NCBI GenBank assembly: GCA_964646415.1
Contig: CAZYEL010000004.1
Location: 4,579 to 68,578, forward strand
DNA: 64,000 nucleotides
DNA from: VGJV01 sp964646415
GTDB lineage: Bacteria > Patescibacteriota > Minisyncoccia > UBA6257 > 2-01-FULL-56-20
Direction of reading: 5' to 3'
Shown here: positions 33,268 to 40,416 of the stretch, one piece after another
Numbering within the stretch: the stretch's first letter is position 1
Layout: every line of letters starts with the position of its first letter
Made by a program: the position numbers and the translations under genes
The notes under the pieces: generated by a model
Database searches by the model: none
The model's input: the letters and a program-made list of their open reading frames with translations, nothing else
Told to the model about the DNA's origin: nothing

Positions 33268-33298
33268 AAAATCCCCCGCGCAGGGGGATTTTGATTTC
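33268..33298 (+). terminator. Rho-independent terminator
   Basis: A perfect 10-bp stem (aaaatccccc / gggggatttt) with a 5-nt loop directly follows the stop of the surface-protein gene. The T-rich arm serves as the tail, so it may work in both directions. Confidence 0.8.
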
Positions 33299-33358
33299 TA
33301 GGGAACGAATTGAATTGGACCGAGGCGATAGAGCTACATACGAGCATTATACCGACCT

Positions 33359-34324
33359 TCACGCCTTTGAGACAGACTCAAAATACGCCGTGAGGCGCGC
33401 CATGCCTTCCACGATATCCTGCTCCGCTCTTCCGAAGCAAATCCGTATATGCCCCTCTCCGCCCGGACCGAACGTACTCCCCGGAACCGTCGCAACCTTA
33501 TTCCGCCGCAGAATGTCGAAGCAAAGAACTTCGCTCTCCCCTGCACTTTTCACTTTGGGAAAGAAGTAATAACTCCCCTCCGGCCACGTAAAGCTCATAT
33601 GGTTTTTGAACGACTCAAGGCACTTGCCCATCAACGCGCGATGCCGCGCGTACTGCGGAAAAACGTCCGGCAGAATCCGGTCTTCGAACTTCAGCGCCGC
33701 GAGCGCCGCATACTGCGAAATCACCGGCGCGCAATTCACAACGTTGATTAAGTTTTTCCGGAAACGCGGGTCGTCCGCCAATTGATACGGCTTCTCCGGA
33801 CCGTAGTAAAAGTTCCGGTAGACGTCGTCCGAGATGATGAGGAGATTCCGCCGGAGCGCCAGCTCCCCTATCGCTTCGAGTTCCGCGCGGGTGAACACCA
33901 TCCCCGTGGGATTATGGGGATTGCAGAGAAGGATAGCGCGGGTGGCACCGGTGATTTTCCTCTCCAAACTTTGGAGATTCGGACGCCACCCCCGCGCCTC
34001 CTCCAGTTCCTCGCTCACGAGCTTTGCGCCGCAAAGCTCCACCGCGCGCGAGTATGCGCTGTAATAGGGCGAGAAGGTGATTACTTCATCCCCGCGCCCG
34101 AAAAGCGCGAGGCATATCACCGACAATGCCTCCATGGCGCCCGCGGTAATAAGCACTTCGCTCTCCGACGTAAGCCCCCACTTTAAGGCGACCAGTTCCC
34201 GCAACTCCGGAATACCCGCGGAGAGCGAGTACCGGTCAACCTTTCCCTTCGACAACGCCTCAATAGCCGCTTTCCTGATGAGCGCATGGGACTCGAGATA
34301 CGGTATCCCCTGCGCTAATGACAC
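33359..34324 (-). CDS. Class I/II aminotransferase homologue lacking the PLP-lysine segment
   Basis: This protein of about 321 aa has the fold-type I pattern: SLAQGIPYLESHALIRKAA, YSLSAGIPELRELVA, TAGAMEALSVICLALFGRGDEV, CNPHNPTG and ISDDVYRNFYY. After YQLADDPRFRKNLI the sequence goes straight to NVVNCAPVISQYAAL. The segment of about 30 residues that should hold the SxSK lysine and the GxRxGY motif is absent, without a frameshift. The end (GSYYFFPK, VPGSTFGPGGEGHIRICFG) is normal. The enzyme cannot form the usual PLP Schiff base. GTG at 34324 follows GGGGGGA and is the likely start; TTG at 34336 is an alternative. A T-box leader precedes it. Confidence 0.8.
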   Translation of the reverse strand: MSLAQGIPYLESHALIRKAAIEALSKGKVDRYSLSAGIPELRELVALKWGLTSESEVLITAGAMEALSVICLALFGRGDEVITFSPYYSAYSRAVELCGAKLVSEELEEARGWRPNLQSLERKITGATRAILLCNPHNPTGMVFTRAELEAIGELALRRNLLIISDDVYRNFYYGPEKPYQLADDPRFRKNLINVVNCAPVISQYAALAALKFEDRILPDVFPQYARHRALMGKCLESFKNHMSFTWPEGSYYFFPKVKSAGESEVLCFDILRRNKVATVPGSTFGPGGEGHIRICFGRAEQDIVEGMARLTAYFESVSKA

Positions 34325-34397
34325 AACTCCCCCCAATCCGATGCGCTTCGTTTTCTATCCTTTTTATTGCCGACAATGTGATGCCCATTCGACAAAT

Positions 34398-34730
34398 TAA
34401 AAACACCCCGCTGTTCCGACTAAGTCAGGAACAAGGACGAGGGTGCTCGTGGTACCACCTTGCTTTCGCTCGGGCGTCTCCGCGCCGAACCTTGGGCTGA
34501 CGGTTACCGCTCGGTAACGTGTATAAGCTTCCTCTTCGTAACGGCGAGGTTCCGGCACTGCTCATCGCAGGCAGCTCCTGAGTGGCTCGGGAACTCGCGT
34601 TCCCCTTATTGAAACGAATGATCTCTGCCCAATCAGAAATCTCGCTTGGAAAATAGGCATCTTTCTTGTGCCCTCTTAGAAGATTCTCGGTTCGATCCCC
34701 CGAATTTCCCCACAAGGAGGAGGCGTCCAA
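34398..34730 (-). promoter_or_regulatory. T-box leader controlling the aminotransferase-like gene
   Basis: On the minus strand the sequence AAGGTGGTACCACG (around 34461-34448) matches the T-box consensus. It is followed by a long terminator hairpin (34447-34404, arms caccctcg..gttcc / ggaac..cggggtg) and a T-run at 34403-34399. About 250 nt of leader upstream contain several stems, including gggaac-gcga-gttccc. T-box RNAs sense uncharged tRNA: binding of its CCA end to the TGGN bulge prevents termination. The UGGU bulge implies a tRNA with discriminator A. I could not fix the specifier codon, so the amino acid is unknown. Confidence 0.82.
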
Positions 34731-34733
34731 CTC

Positions 34734-34811
34734 TTAATGCCTCCCAATCCCAATCCTCCCCCCACCTTCTTTCGCCACCATCTCCACTTCTCCGCCAAAG
34801 TTTATAGCCGT
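34734..34811 (-). pseudogene. Second, diverged copy of the LD-carboxypeptidase 3' end
   Basis: On the minus strand the frame reads FGGEVEMVAKEGGGRIGIGRH and then stop. It matches the C-terminus of the complete gene at 36456-37448 (IGGEVEVVVKEGGSRIGMVRH). About 66 nt align with roughly 13 differences, mostly at third codon positions. No other part of the gene is present. The two copies flank the restriction island. Confidence 0.8.
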
Positions 34812-34815
34812 AGAT

Positions 34816-35181
34816 TCAGCTCGCTATTTCAAAGATCTTTTTGACTAAACCTGTCCGTGCGTAAAATGCGCGAGTTATAGGTCGGCGTTCGCCGGTTCGA
34901 GGATTTATCCCACCAGTCCCTTTTGTTCTCGCTTGTATCCATTTTCCATCCTTACCAGTAAGCGCGCCGAAGCCGCGCTTAATAAGTTTTGCGCGGATAA
35001 AGTCGTAATCAGCTTCTATCTCCTTGATAAGGTCGTCATCCTTGGTAAAATCCAAACTTGTTACGCGAAGAAGTTTTGAACCTTTAGCGTTTTTGCCGTC
35101 CCATTGAACCGCGCAGAAGGCGATGGTTTTGAGCTTTGCCCAAACATGACTTTCAAAAAATGAATGAGCTAGATATGCCAT
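34816..35181 (-). pseudogene. MutH/Sau3AI-like nuclease, C-terminal fragment
   Basis: This open frame of 121 codons reads FFESHVWAKLKTIAFCAVQWD, then DLIKEIEADYDFIRAKL, GALTGKDGKWIQARTKG and RAFYARTGLVKKIF. It lines up with the C-terminal half of MutH (HVRHKLK, the DWEEL helix, GEYLQIRPKA, GFYLKKNF). The N-terminal half with the catalytic D, E and K is missing, so the fragment should be inactive. MutH and Sau3AI act at GATC, as do the two neighbouring genes. It overlaps the 63-aa frame before it by 13 bp in another frame. Confidence 0.65.
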
Positions 35182-35360
35182 AGTTGAAATTTCGGATAAC
35201 TTTCTCGGTCGTGAAATTTTAAGTCCTTATCGTCTTGCCAGACGAGTTCCGTAAACTGCTCAAAGTCCTCGCTGTAGCCGAGACACATTACTTTCAGACG
35301 ATTGAGAGGATTGAATCGTAAAATAACTTTTGCCAAAAATGGCGTAAGTGGAATTTCCAT
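35169..35360 (-). CDS. Short open frame between dpnI and the MutH-like fragment
   Basis: This 63-codon frame reads MEIPLTPFLAKVILRFN and continues through CLGYSEDFEQFTELVWQDD. It starts 2 bp after the dpnI stop, so it is positioned as the next gene of that operon. It does not resemble the DpnD protein that follows dpnC in pneumococcus as far as I can recall. It may be a gene of the island or the end of a larger lost protein. Confidence 0.45.
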   Translation of the reverse strand: MEIPLTPFLAKVILRFNPLNRLKVMCLGYSEDFEQFTELVWQDDKDLKFHDRESYPKFQLWHI

Positions 35361-35362
35361 AG

Positions 35363-36133
35363 TTAAGTAAGGCGATAATATCCGCGCGATACAAAATCCA
35401 GATAGCTCTTATCACGCAAAACTTGTAATTGCTGGCGTATCTTATCCTTGATATGTTTGTTTTCTGGATGAAGTACACCCAATTCTTTTTCAAATGCATA
35501 TACATCTTCGAGCATAAATTCACGCTTCCCAAGTTTTTCAATACATCGCATAACATCAAGTATCCAACCTTTCGCCGATATTTCTTTTTCTTCTCGCAAA
35601 AACAGTGTTTTTTGCCATTCTGCCAACACTTTTTCTTTTGGCTCGACCGCACCGTTTTTGATGTAAAAAACTTTACCCGTCTGCGGAATACTCTTGAGTA
35701 AAATGTTGCATCCAACCCAACCAGCACGGCGCGCTGTCGGCGAAAGCGGCTTTCTCTTTTCAATAATTTCTGGAACAAAAAAATGTTTGGGTATGACAAA
35801 GAAATTCAGAACCGATAGATTTTGTAAGTCGTAATTTAGTAAGAAAAAATTGGGGTTATTGCTCGCCTGTAATCGTTCGAGCATTGTTCGATATGCGCCA
35901 TCAACAATTTTCGAGCCAACAGAGTCCTGTTTGCTCTTGAGTTCGTAATCTTCTCGACAATTTGAGCAAAGAAAATCTGCGACTGGCTGATTATTCGGGT
36001 ATTTGTCTATATCCAAATGCCCGCAATTTGGGCAATAAACTGAATTATCAACCCAGTACTCGGTTAAAACACGAGCTCTTTGCGAAGCACTTTTGTAATT
36101 TGTCGCAATATTTTCGTCAAAAGTTAATTTCAT
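35363..36133 (-). CDS. dpnI: DpnI-family methyl-directed restriction endonuclease
   Basis: This 256-aa protein matches DpnI closely along its length. It has a zinc site CPNC (residues 34-37) with CSNC (56-59), catalytic PVAD53, E64-L-K66, then FFLLNYD, PLSPTARRAGWVGCNI and a C-terminal winged helix ending IRQQLQVLRDKSYLDF. DpnI is 254 aa and cuts GATC only when the adenine is methylated. All catalytic and zinc residues are intact. Its ATG overlaps the stop of the truncated methyltransferase (ATGA). The gene is clearly AT-rich compared with the surroundings. A host with an active DpnI cannot methylate its own GATC sites. Confidence 0.93.
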   Translation of the reverse strand: MKLTFDENIATNYKSASQRARVLTEYWVDNSVYCPNCGHLDIDKYPNNQPVADFLCSNCREDYELKSKQDSVGSKIVDGAYRTMLERLQASNNPNFFLLNYDLQNLSVLNFFVIPKHFFVPEIIEKRKPLSPTARRAGWVGCNILLKSIPQTGKVFYIKNGAVEPKEKVLAEWQKTLFLREEKEISAKGWILDVMRCIEKLGKREFMLEDVYAFEKELGVLHPENKHIKDKIRQQLQVLRDKSYLDFVSRGYYRLT

Positions 36134-36393
36134 AGTCCGTTGCTCTTGTCCCAATCTCCCTTATTGACGCTGACCATTCGTCCGGCATGGACGGTGATGC
36201 CTCCGTTGGAAAGATTGTAGGGAGGATCGGCAAAGACCATATCAACCGAGTTTTCTGGAAACTCGGCTAACACATCCAAGCAATTTGCTTGGTAGAGTTT
36301 GAACTTCTGCTTTTCATAGTATGCCTGCGTAAGGGCCGTTCGCGGCTCGTTTTCAACTCGAACGTCCAATGTAGGAGAAGTGAGGCGGGGCAT
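36130..36393 (-). pseudogene. DpnA-like adenine methyltransferase, N-terminal fragment
   Basis: These 87 codons contain FKLYQANCLDVLAEFPENSVD and the catalytic motif ADPPYNLSNGG, then VSVNKGDWDKS, very like DpnA (the single-strand GATC adenine methyltransferase). The frame stops directly after, so the target-recognition region and the C-terminal SAM-binding motif FxGxG are missing. The stop overlaps the dpnI start. A TAGGAT hexamer ends 6 nt before the ATG, so the fragment may simply carry the promoter that drives dpnI. Confidence 0.8.
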
Positions 36394-36455
36394 AAATATA
36401 TCCTACCACGAACCACAGTACGGAAGGATCGGCTATTGAATGTCGCTTGTTTTTT

Positions 36456-37448
36456 CTAATGCCTCACCATTCCAATCCTCGAACCGCCCTCCTTCACCAC
36501 CACCTCCACTTCTCCGCCAATCGGGAAGGTGATTATGGGCGTCGTGTGCCCGAAGTCCACGTTCGCAGTGACGGGCAGGTGCGCAAGCTCTTTTTTTGTT
36601 TTCACAATTTGCGTGAGGAGTTCCCTCGTCATCGCCGTTTTTGGTTCGAATCTGCCGAAGACAATGCCGCGCACTTTTTCGAACCCGGGCTGATGGATGA
36701 TGGCCTGTAAAAATCTATCAACTCCTGCCACGTGGGTTTCGTCGTCGTCTTCCAAAAATAAAATACTGTCGGCGATATCGGGCATAAACTCGGTGCCGTG
36801 CAAGAGATTGAACGTGCCCATGTTGCCGCCGATGATGGTTCCCTGCGCGCTCCCCTCGTTCAACACCCACCACCCCTCGTTCCGCATGAAGTTCCGGTGT
36901 TCCTGGTCGTTCGCCCAACGGTCGTCGCTCCATTGCTCCGAAGGCAACACTTCGAACGGCGCCTCGGACATCAGGCATTTCTTGAAGTATTCGAGCGTGT
37001 AGTCGAAGCCCTTCTTGGCGCCGAAAGAAAAGAAGTGCGGCCCCGAGTACGTTACGAGTCCCGTTTTCGCAAAAATGGCATTGCCGAGCGCGGTGATGTC
37101 CGAATACCCGCAAAGAATTTTGGGGTTCTTCCGTATCAAGTCGTAGTCCAAGTACCGCAAAAGCTGGTTCGAGTTGAAACCGCCGATGACCGTGATGATG
37201 AGTTGTATGCTCGTGTCGCGAAACGCGTCATGCAAATCCTCCACCCGGTGCGCGATGGACGAAGAACTGAACTCATCTATCTCCATCACGTATTTCCCAA
37301 AACTCAAATTCAAACCAAGCTCCTTGAACCGCGCCTTCGCCTGCGTCTGCAATTCTTCAGTCATCCAAGGCATCGCCAAACTCCGCGAGGGCGTGATGAC
37401 CCGTACGCCGTCGCCGGGCTTGAGTTTTGCGGGGAAGATTTTGAGCAT
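36456..37448 (-). CDS. LD-carboxypeptidase (S66 family)
   Basis: This 330-aa protein has the S66 pattern: KLKPGDGVRVITPS at the N-terminus, LIITVIGGFNSNQLLRYLDYD, CGYSDITAL with the nucleophile Ser, EGSAQGTIIGGN and the late DFGHTTPIITFPIGGEVEV with the catalytic His. Members remove the terminal D-Ala from murein tetrapeptides or, like MccF, cleave related amide bonds. No signal peptide is seen, so it acts in the cytoplasm in murein recycling or toxin immunity. The restriction island begins about 60 bp after its stop. Confidence 0.9.
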   Translation of the reverse strand: MLKIFPAKLKPGDGVRVITPSRSLAMPWMTEELQTQAKARFKELGLNLSFGKYVMEIDEFSSSSIAHRVEDLHDAFRDTSIQLIITVIGGFNSNQLLRYLDYDLIRKNPKILCGYSDITALGNAIFAKTGLVTYSGPHFFSFGAKKGFDYTLEYFKKCLMSEAPFEVLPSEQWSDDRWANDQEHRNFMRNEGWWVLNEGSAQGTIIGGNMGTFNLLHGTEFMPDIADSILFLEDDDETHVAGVDRFLQAIIHQPGFEKVRGIVFGRFEPKTAMTRELLTQIVKTKKELAHLPVTANVDFGHTTPIITFPIGGEVEVVVKEGGSRIGMVRH

Positions 37449-37456
37449 GGAAAAAA

Positions 37457-37672
37457 TTACGGAAAGAGTTTCTTGTTGCGATGCAGGAAGTCGCCGGGGG
37501 TGAGGATGGGAAAACGAACGGAGTCCATCACCGACTTTCGCAAAAAATGTCTTGTGTTCCAGGTTATTACTGCCGCCGGTCGTGCGGCAATCGCCCCCGC
37601 TGCCCCATGCGGCGAGTTCAGTCCCGCAAGAATCGCGCTGGTATCAAGAAAGACTCTTGATTTTCTTGGCAT
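37457..37672 (-). pseudogene. PIN-domain toxin with internal deletion
   Basis: The frame of 71 codons starts MPRKSRVFLDTSAILAGL, the normal beginning of a PIN domain with its first Asp. After SPHGAAGAI it continues with AAVITWNTRHFLRK and the usual C-terminal end PILTPGDFL. PIN toxins have about 130 residues, so some 60 central residues with the conserved Glu are missing. It begins 29 bp inside the end of the small upstream gene, as toxins often do in TA pairs. It is probably inactive. Confidence 0.7.
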
Positions 37673-37853
37673 ACTTTTCCCGCCAAATTCCATTCCTAGT
37701 GGCCCGTAGGGCCTTCCCGATGGACGCCTGGGAGTACCGGGAGGCAGCCCGCTGCCGCTTTGGCAGCTGGAAGTATGTCTGGACTTTCATCCTTTGCACT
37801 TGCTGCTCAAGGTCAACGAGTTTCTTATAAATTGTCGCCGATGTCTCGCTCAT
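37644..37853 (-). CDS. Small basic protein, antitoxin-like partner of the PIN fragment
   Basis: This 69-aa protein begins MSETSATIYKKLVDLEQQVQ, which suggests a short coiled coil. The rest is basic (LPKRQRAASRYSQ, RATRNGIWREKYAKKIK). It is directly upstream of, and overlaps, the PIN-domain frame, the usual place of an antitoxin. The family is not recognised. A TTGACT/TACGAT promoter with 18-nt spacing ends 7 nt before the ATG. Confidence 0.55.
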   Translation of the reverse strand: MSETSATIYKKLVDLEQQVQRMKVQTYFQLPKRQRAASRYSQASIGKALRATRNGIWREKYAKKIKSLS

Positions 37854-37860
37854 ACTGCTT

Positions 37861-37890
37861 ATCGTAAAGGATTTTGAAGCGCAAAGTCAA
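37861..37890 (-). promoter_or_regulatory. Promoter of the antitoxin-like gene, leaderless
   Basis: On the minus strand TTGACT (37890-37885) and TACGAT (37866-37861) are 18 nt apart. Seven nt remain to the ATG at 37853. Confidence 0.65.
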
Positions 37891-37955
37891 ACCCGCTTCT
37901 TGATGGTGAAGACTGGATCCCCTTAGGGTCGGCGCCTACGCGCCACGTTTGAGAC

Positions 37956-38381
37956 CTACAATTTGGAGTCCAATACTGAAATAAGTTCGCGTACCTTGGC
38001 TTTGATAATGTCCCGCACCCGGCGGGCAAATTCCAAGTCTTGCTTAAAAGGGTCGGGAACGTCCCAAAATATTACCTTGGCGTCGTTGTGAAAATAATCG
38101 GGAATATTTGCCGAGGGTAACATGACTACCACTTTATCCGCCGCTCCAAATGCCTCCGGAGTGAGCATCTTTCTTTCGTAGTCCGCCACATCAATCCCAA
38201 TCTCCTGCATAACCGCGACGATATTCGGGTCTTTGTCTTTTATTTTCTGCCCCACCTGTTCCTTCGTAACCTTGGTGCCCGCGGAAGAAGCAACGTGCTT
38301 CCCTCCGGCGAGGTTATTCACCATCGCCTCCGCCATTTGGCTTCGCGCCACATTGCCGCCGCAGATGAAGAGTATTTTCAT
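37956..38381 (-). CDS. Low-molecular-weight phosphatase / arsenate reductase-like protein
   Basis: This 141-aa protein begins MKILFICGGNVARSQMAEA, the C-x5-R-S phosphate loop (Cys7, Arg13) of the LMW protein tyrosine phosphatase and ArsC fold. The general acid lies in VIFWDVPDPFKQD. Family members dephosphorylate phosphotyrosine or reduce arsenate. The additional cysteines used by thioredoxin-linked arsenate reductases are not evident, so a phosphatase is more likely. It starts 4 bp after the LysE-family exporter gene and is in the same operon. Confidence 0.8.
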   Translation of the reverse strand: MKILFICGGNVARSQMAEAMVNNLAGGKHVASSAGTKVTKEQVGQKIKDKDPNIVAVMQEIGIDVADYERKMLTPEAFGAADKVVVMLPSANIPDYFHNDAKVIFWDVPDPFKQDLEFARRVRDIIKAKVRELISVLDSKL

Positions 38382-38385
38382 ATTT

Positions 38386-39015
38386 TTATGACGAATGCTT
38401 ACTCTTCAAAACTTTTACCAATCTTACGCCTCCATACCCGATAAGCAAAGAGCCCACGAGCACATTTAATATCTGAATCAGCACTACGGGAACCGCTCCT
38501 TTTATTAAGGAAAAAACAATCACCGATGTGCCCATAAAGAGAAATGTCGCCAGTCCGGTTCCGAAACCGAAAATAAACAATTCTTTCTTCGTATAGTTGT
38601 ATTCAAGGGCTTTTGCCGCAAATATGCCGGTAAAAAGAACAATGGTCAAAGGACTGGAGATGGTAAGAAGGAAGGTCGAGATAAAGCTTGAAAAAATACT
38701 CGCGGAATATAGGTCCGCCGCAGGCGAGACACTCTCACCTGTTATGCTGTTGATTATAAAAACGCCGAACAAAACCAGTACAATGGAACTGATGATTCCG
38801 AATACTTTTTTAACTTCCTTTTTCTCCAGTACCTTTCCGATGCCCAAGACCGCGAGTGTTATGTAGCAGTAGTCGGCGAGAGTGACTCCGATAGCGGCGA
38901 CAAGGCCGTCGAGAATCGACCTCTGCAACGCAAGGTTGATGATGAAAAAGAAAACCGGACCGATTGCGAGTTGCAGCACCAGCCCCGTTGCCAGACCGTT
39001 TAGGAAGATGTTCAT
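38386..39015 (-). CDS. LysE/RhtB-family exporter
   Basis: This 209-aa protein has six membrane segments in the LysE pattern. It begins MNIFLNGLATGLVLQLAIGP, with the family's early GxxLxxxxGP motif. LADYCYITLAVLGIGKVL and LLTISSPLTIVLFTGIFAA (the NP/SP motif in the middle) follow. LysE members export amino acids or small polar solutes. The ATG at 39015 fits the first helix; the open frame upstream runs into hairpin-rich repeat DNA and is not coding. Confidence 0.82.
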   Translation of the reverse strand: MNIFLNGLATGLVLQLAIGPVFFFIINLALQRSILDGLVAAIGVTLADYCYITLAVLGIGKVLEKKEVKKVFGIISSIVLVLFGVFIINSITGESVSPAADLYSASIFSSFISTFLLTISSPLTIVLFTGIFAAKALEYNYTKKELFIFGFGTGLATFLFMGTSVIVFSLIKGAVPVVLIQILNVLVGSLLIGYGGVRLVKVLKSKHSS

Positions 39016-39815
39016 TGTACACGCTTTCTCCCGCACAAAGCGGAAGGGGCGAGATTCGCCCCGCACACTGCGGTGTATATTAAAAATAGATCGAACGGAA
39101 TCCTGTTCTCGACGCGCTTCGCGCGGCTCGGAATAGGGACGGCGCTTCGCGCCGACCATATTTTTGGCGGTGTTTGTTGGACAAAGTTCGAAACTATTTC
39201 GAGCAAAATCCAAATGATTAAAACTACTAATGCGGACGAGGCAGGGCGAAACAATTTGTCTGGGGGAATGGATTCGCCCTGCCTCGGCTGATTTCCCGCC
39301 CGCAGGAGGGGTCTGGGGAGGAATGCGGGCGGGTTTCGGACTGGGGGTTTTCGGAAATTCGGCGGCTATTTCAATTCTAACTCATTCTTTAACAAAGGAA
39401 CAATTTGCTTGCGCATAATAAGATTTGGTCGCTCCGCGACTACGCCAGCAAATTGTACTTTCAAAACTTTTTCCAAAAGTTTCGCGCCGTAACTTTATCG
39501 CCGAGTTTCTCTTGCAGATTATTAATTTCGGCAGAATCAGTTTTGAGCTTTGCCACTTGTGCTGGAATATCATCCTGACTAACGCCCATTATTGAAGCTC
39601 GAACCGTACTTTTTGAGCCACGCGGAGCGTGGCGAATCCTTGCAGAATCAGGATTTTGTGGGGGGAATGCAGAACAGACGGCGCTTCGCGCCGACCATAT
39701 TTTTGGCGGAAATTTGAATTCCGAATTTTGGCGGTGTCTGTTTGAAAATATCCGAACGGAACTGGCTGGGCTCGGCGGGCGGAAGGGGGGTGTGGGGGGA
39801 ATTCCGCCCGCCTCG
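39016..39815. mobile_element. Hairpin-rich non-coding region with G-run elements
   Basis: About 800 bp with little coding signal. It holds many GC-rich hairpins: ggggcga-gat-tcgcccc near 39049, two copies of acggcgcttcgcgccgaccatatttttggcgg (about 39141 and 39689), cgaggcagggcgaa / ttcgccctgcctcg (39237 and 39274) and caatttgct / agcaaattg (39401 and 39447). Two hairpins carry G-rich loops (39293-39334 and 39776-39811), matching the motif in the 5702-6512 insert. It ends directly at a serine-recombinase remnant. It looks like a decayed or non-autonomous mobile element. Confidence 0.55.
39461..39589 (-). CDS. Short open frame inside the hairpin-rich region
   Basis: These 42 codons read MGVSQDDIPAQVAKLKTDS and then EINNLQEKLGDKVTARNFW. 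The composition is protein-like and helical, unlike the rest of the region. No promoter or ribosome site is evident. It may be the remnant of a larger gene of the element. Confidence 0.3.
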   Translation of the reverse strand: MGVSQDDIPAQVAKLKTDSAEINNLQEKLGDKVTARNFWKKF

Positions 39816-39817
39816 CC

Positions 39818-40240
39818 TTGAACCGAAGCGGAAAGGACGATTTCAAGTTTTTCTTTGGCGGCAAATTCATTACTGACCAAGAGTATCAGGCACTGAAAAA
39901 CCGCCTCATCAAAGAAAAGACGGCTCTTGAGAGCGAGCTAAAGACCCACGGCAAGACGATTGAGGAGTGGGTTGAGTTAAGCGAGCGGACTTTCAACTTC
40001 GCCCGTTACGCCCAAATGTGGTTCGCCAAAGGCGATATGGAAACACGGCGAGCTATCTTTGCCGCTTTAGGTTCGCACCTCATTATAAAAGACCAGAAAC
40101 TCAATATAGAACTACATCCTTACTTCAAAATCATCTTTGAAAACCTTGAAGCAGTGGAAAAGGAGCTTATCAAAGTTAGAACCTCCGAAAGTGTAGTGAA
40201 TAGAAGGCAAATCGCCGAAATTTTGGCGAAATGTCCTACT
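39818..40240 (+). pseudogene. Serine site-specific recombinase, C-terminal fragment
   Basis: The frame begins at the edge of the hairpin-rich region with LNRSGKDDFKFFFGGKFIT and continues DQEYQALKNRLIKEKTAL, EEWVELSERTFNFARYAQMW, GDMETRRAIFAALGSHL. This is the C-terminal part of large recombinases common in CPR genomes; the catalytic N-terminal two thirds are missing. The last codons run into the 3' end of tRNA-Ser and are read as RDSNPRG, so the recombinase gene ends at its own likely attachment site. Confidence 0.75.
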
Positions 40241-40243
40241 CTG

Positions 40244-40326
40244 CGGAGGGTGAGGGACTCGAACCCTCGAGGGATTGCTCCCGCACGCTTTCCAAGCGTG
40301 TGCCATAGCCGCTAGGCGAACCCTCC
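40244..40326 (-). tRNA. tRNA-Ser (anticodon GGA)
   Basis: On the minus strand a full class II tRNA is seen. The acceptor stem is GGAGGGT / ACCCTCC with discriminator G. The D-arm has GCCTAGCGGC, and the anticodon arm cacgc-TTGGAAA-gcgtg gives anticodon GGA. A long variable arm and the T-arm with GTTCGAGTC complete it. CCA is not encoded. It reads the UCC/UCU serine codons. The recombinase remnant abuts its 3' end. Confidence 0.93.
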
Positions 40327-40416
40327 TTTGGACGCCGAAGCTTTTGCACAAAGCGAAGGCGGCCGTGTCTACTACCTACTTGTTCGCGATGATTGTACCC
40401 CCGAATTCTCTCCCCT

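Noticed and set aside
34681..34712. A T-loop-like sequence (ggttcgatccccc) that could indicate a tRNA on the plus strand.
   Set aside because: The T-stem pairs at only three of five positions and no acceptor, D- or anticodon arm can be drawn; the region belongs to the T-box leader.
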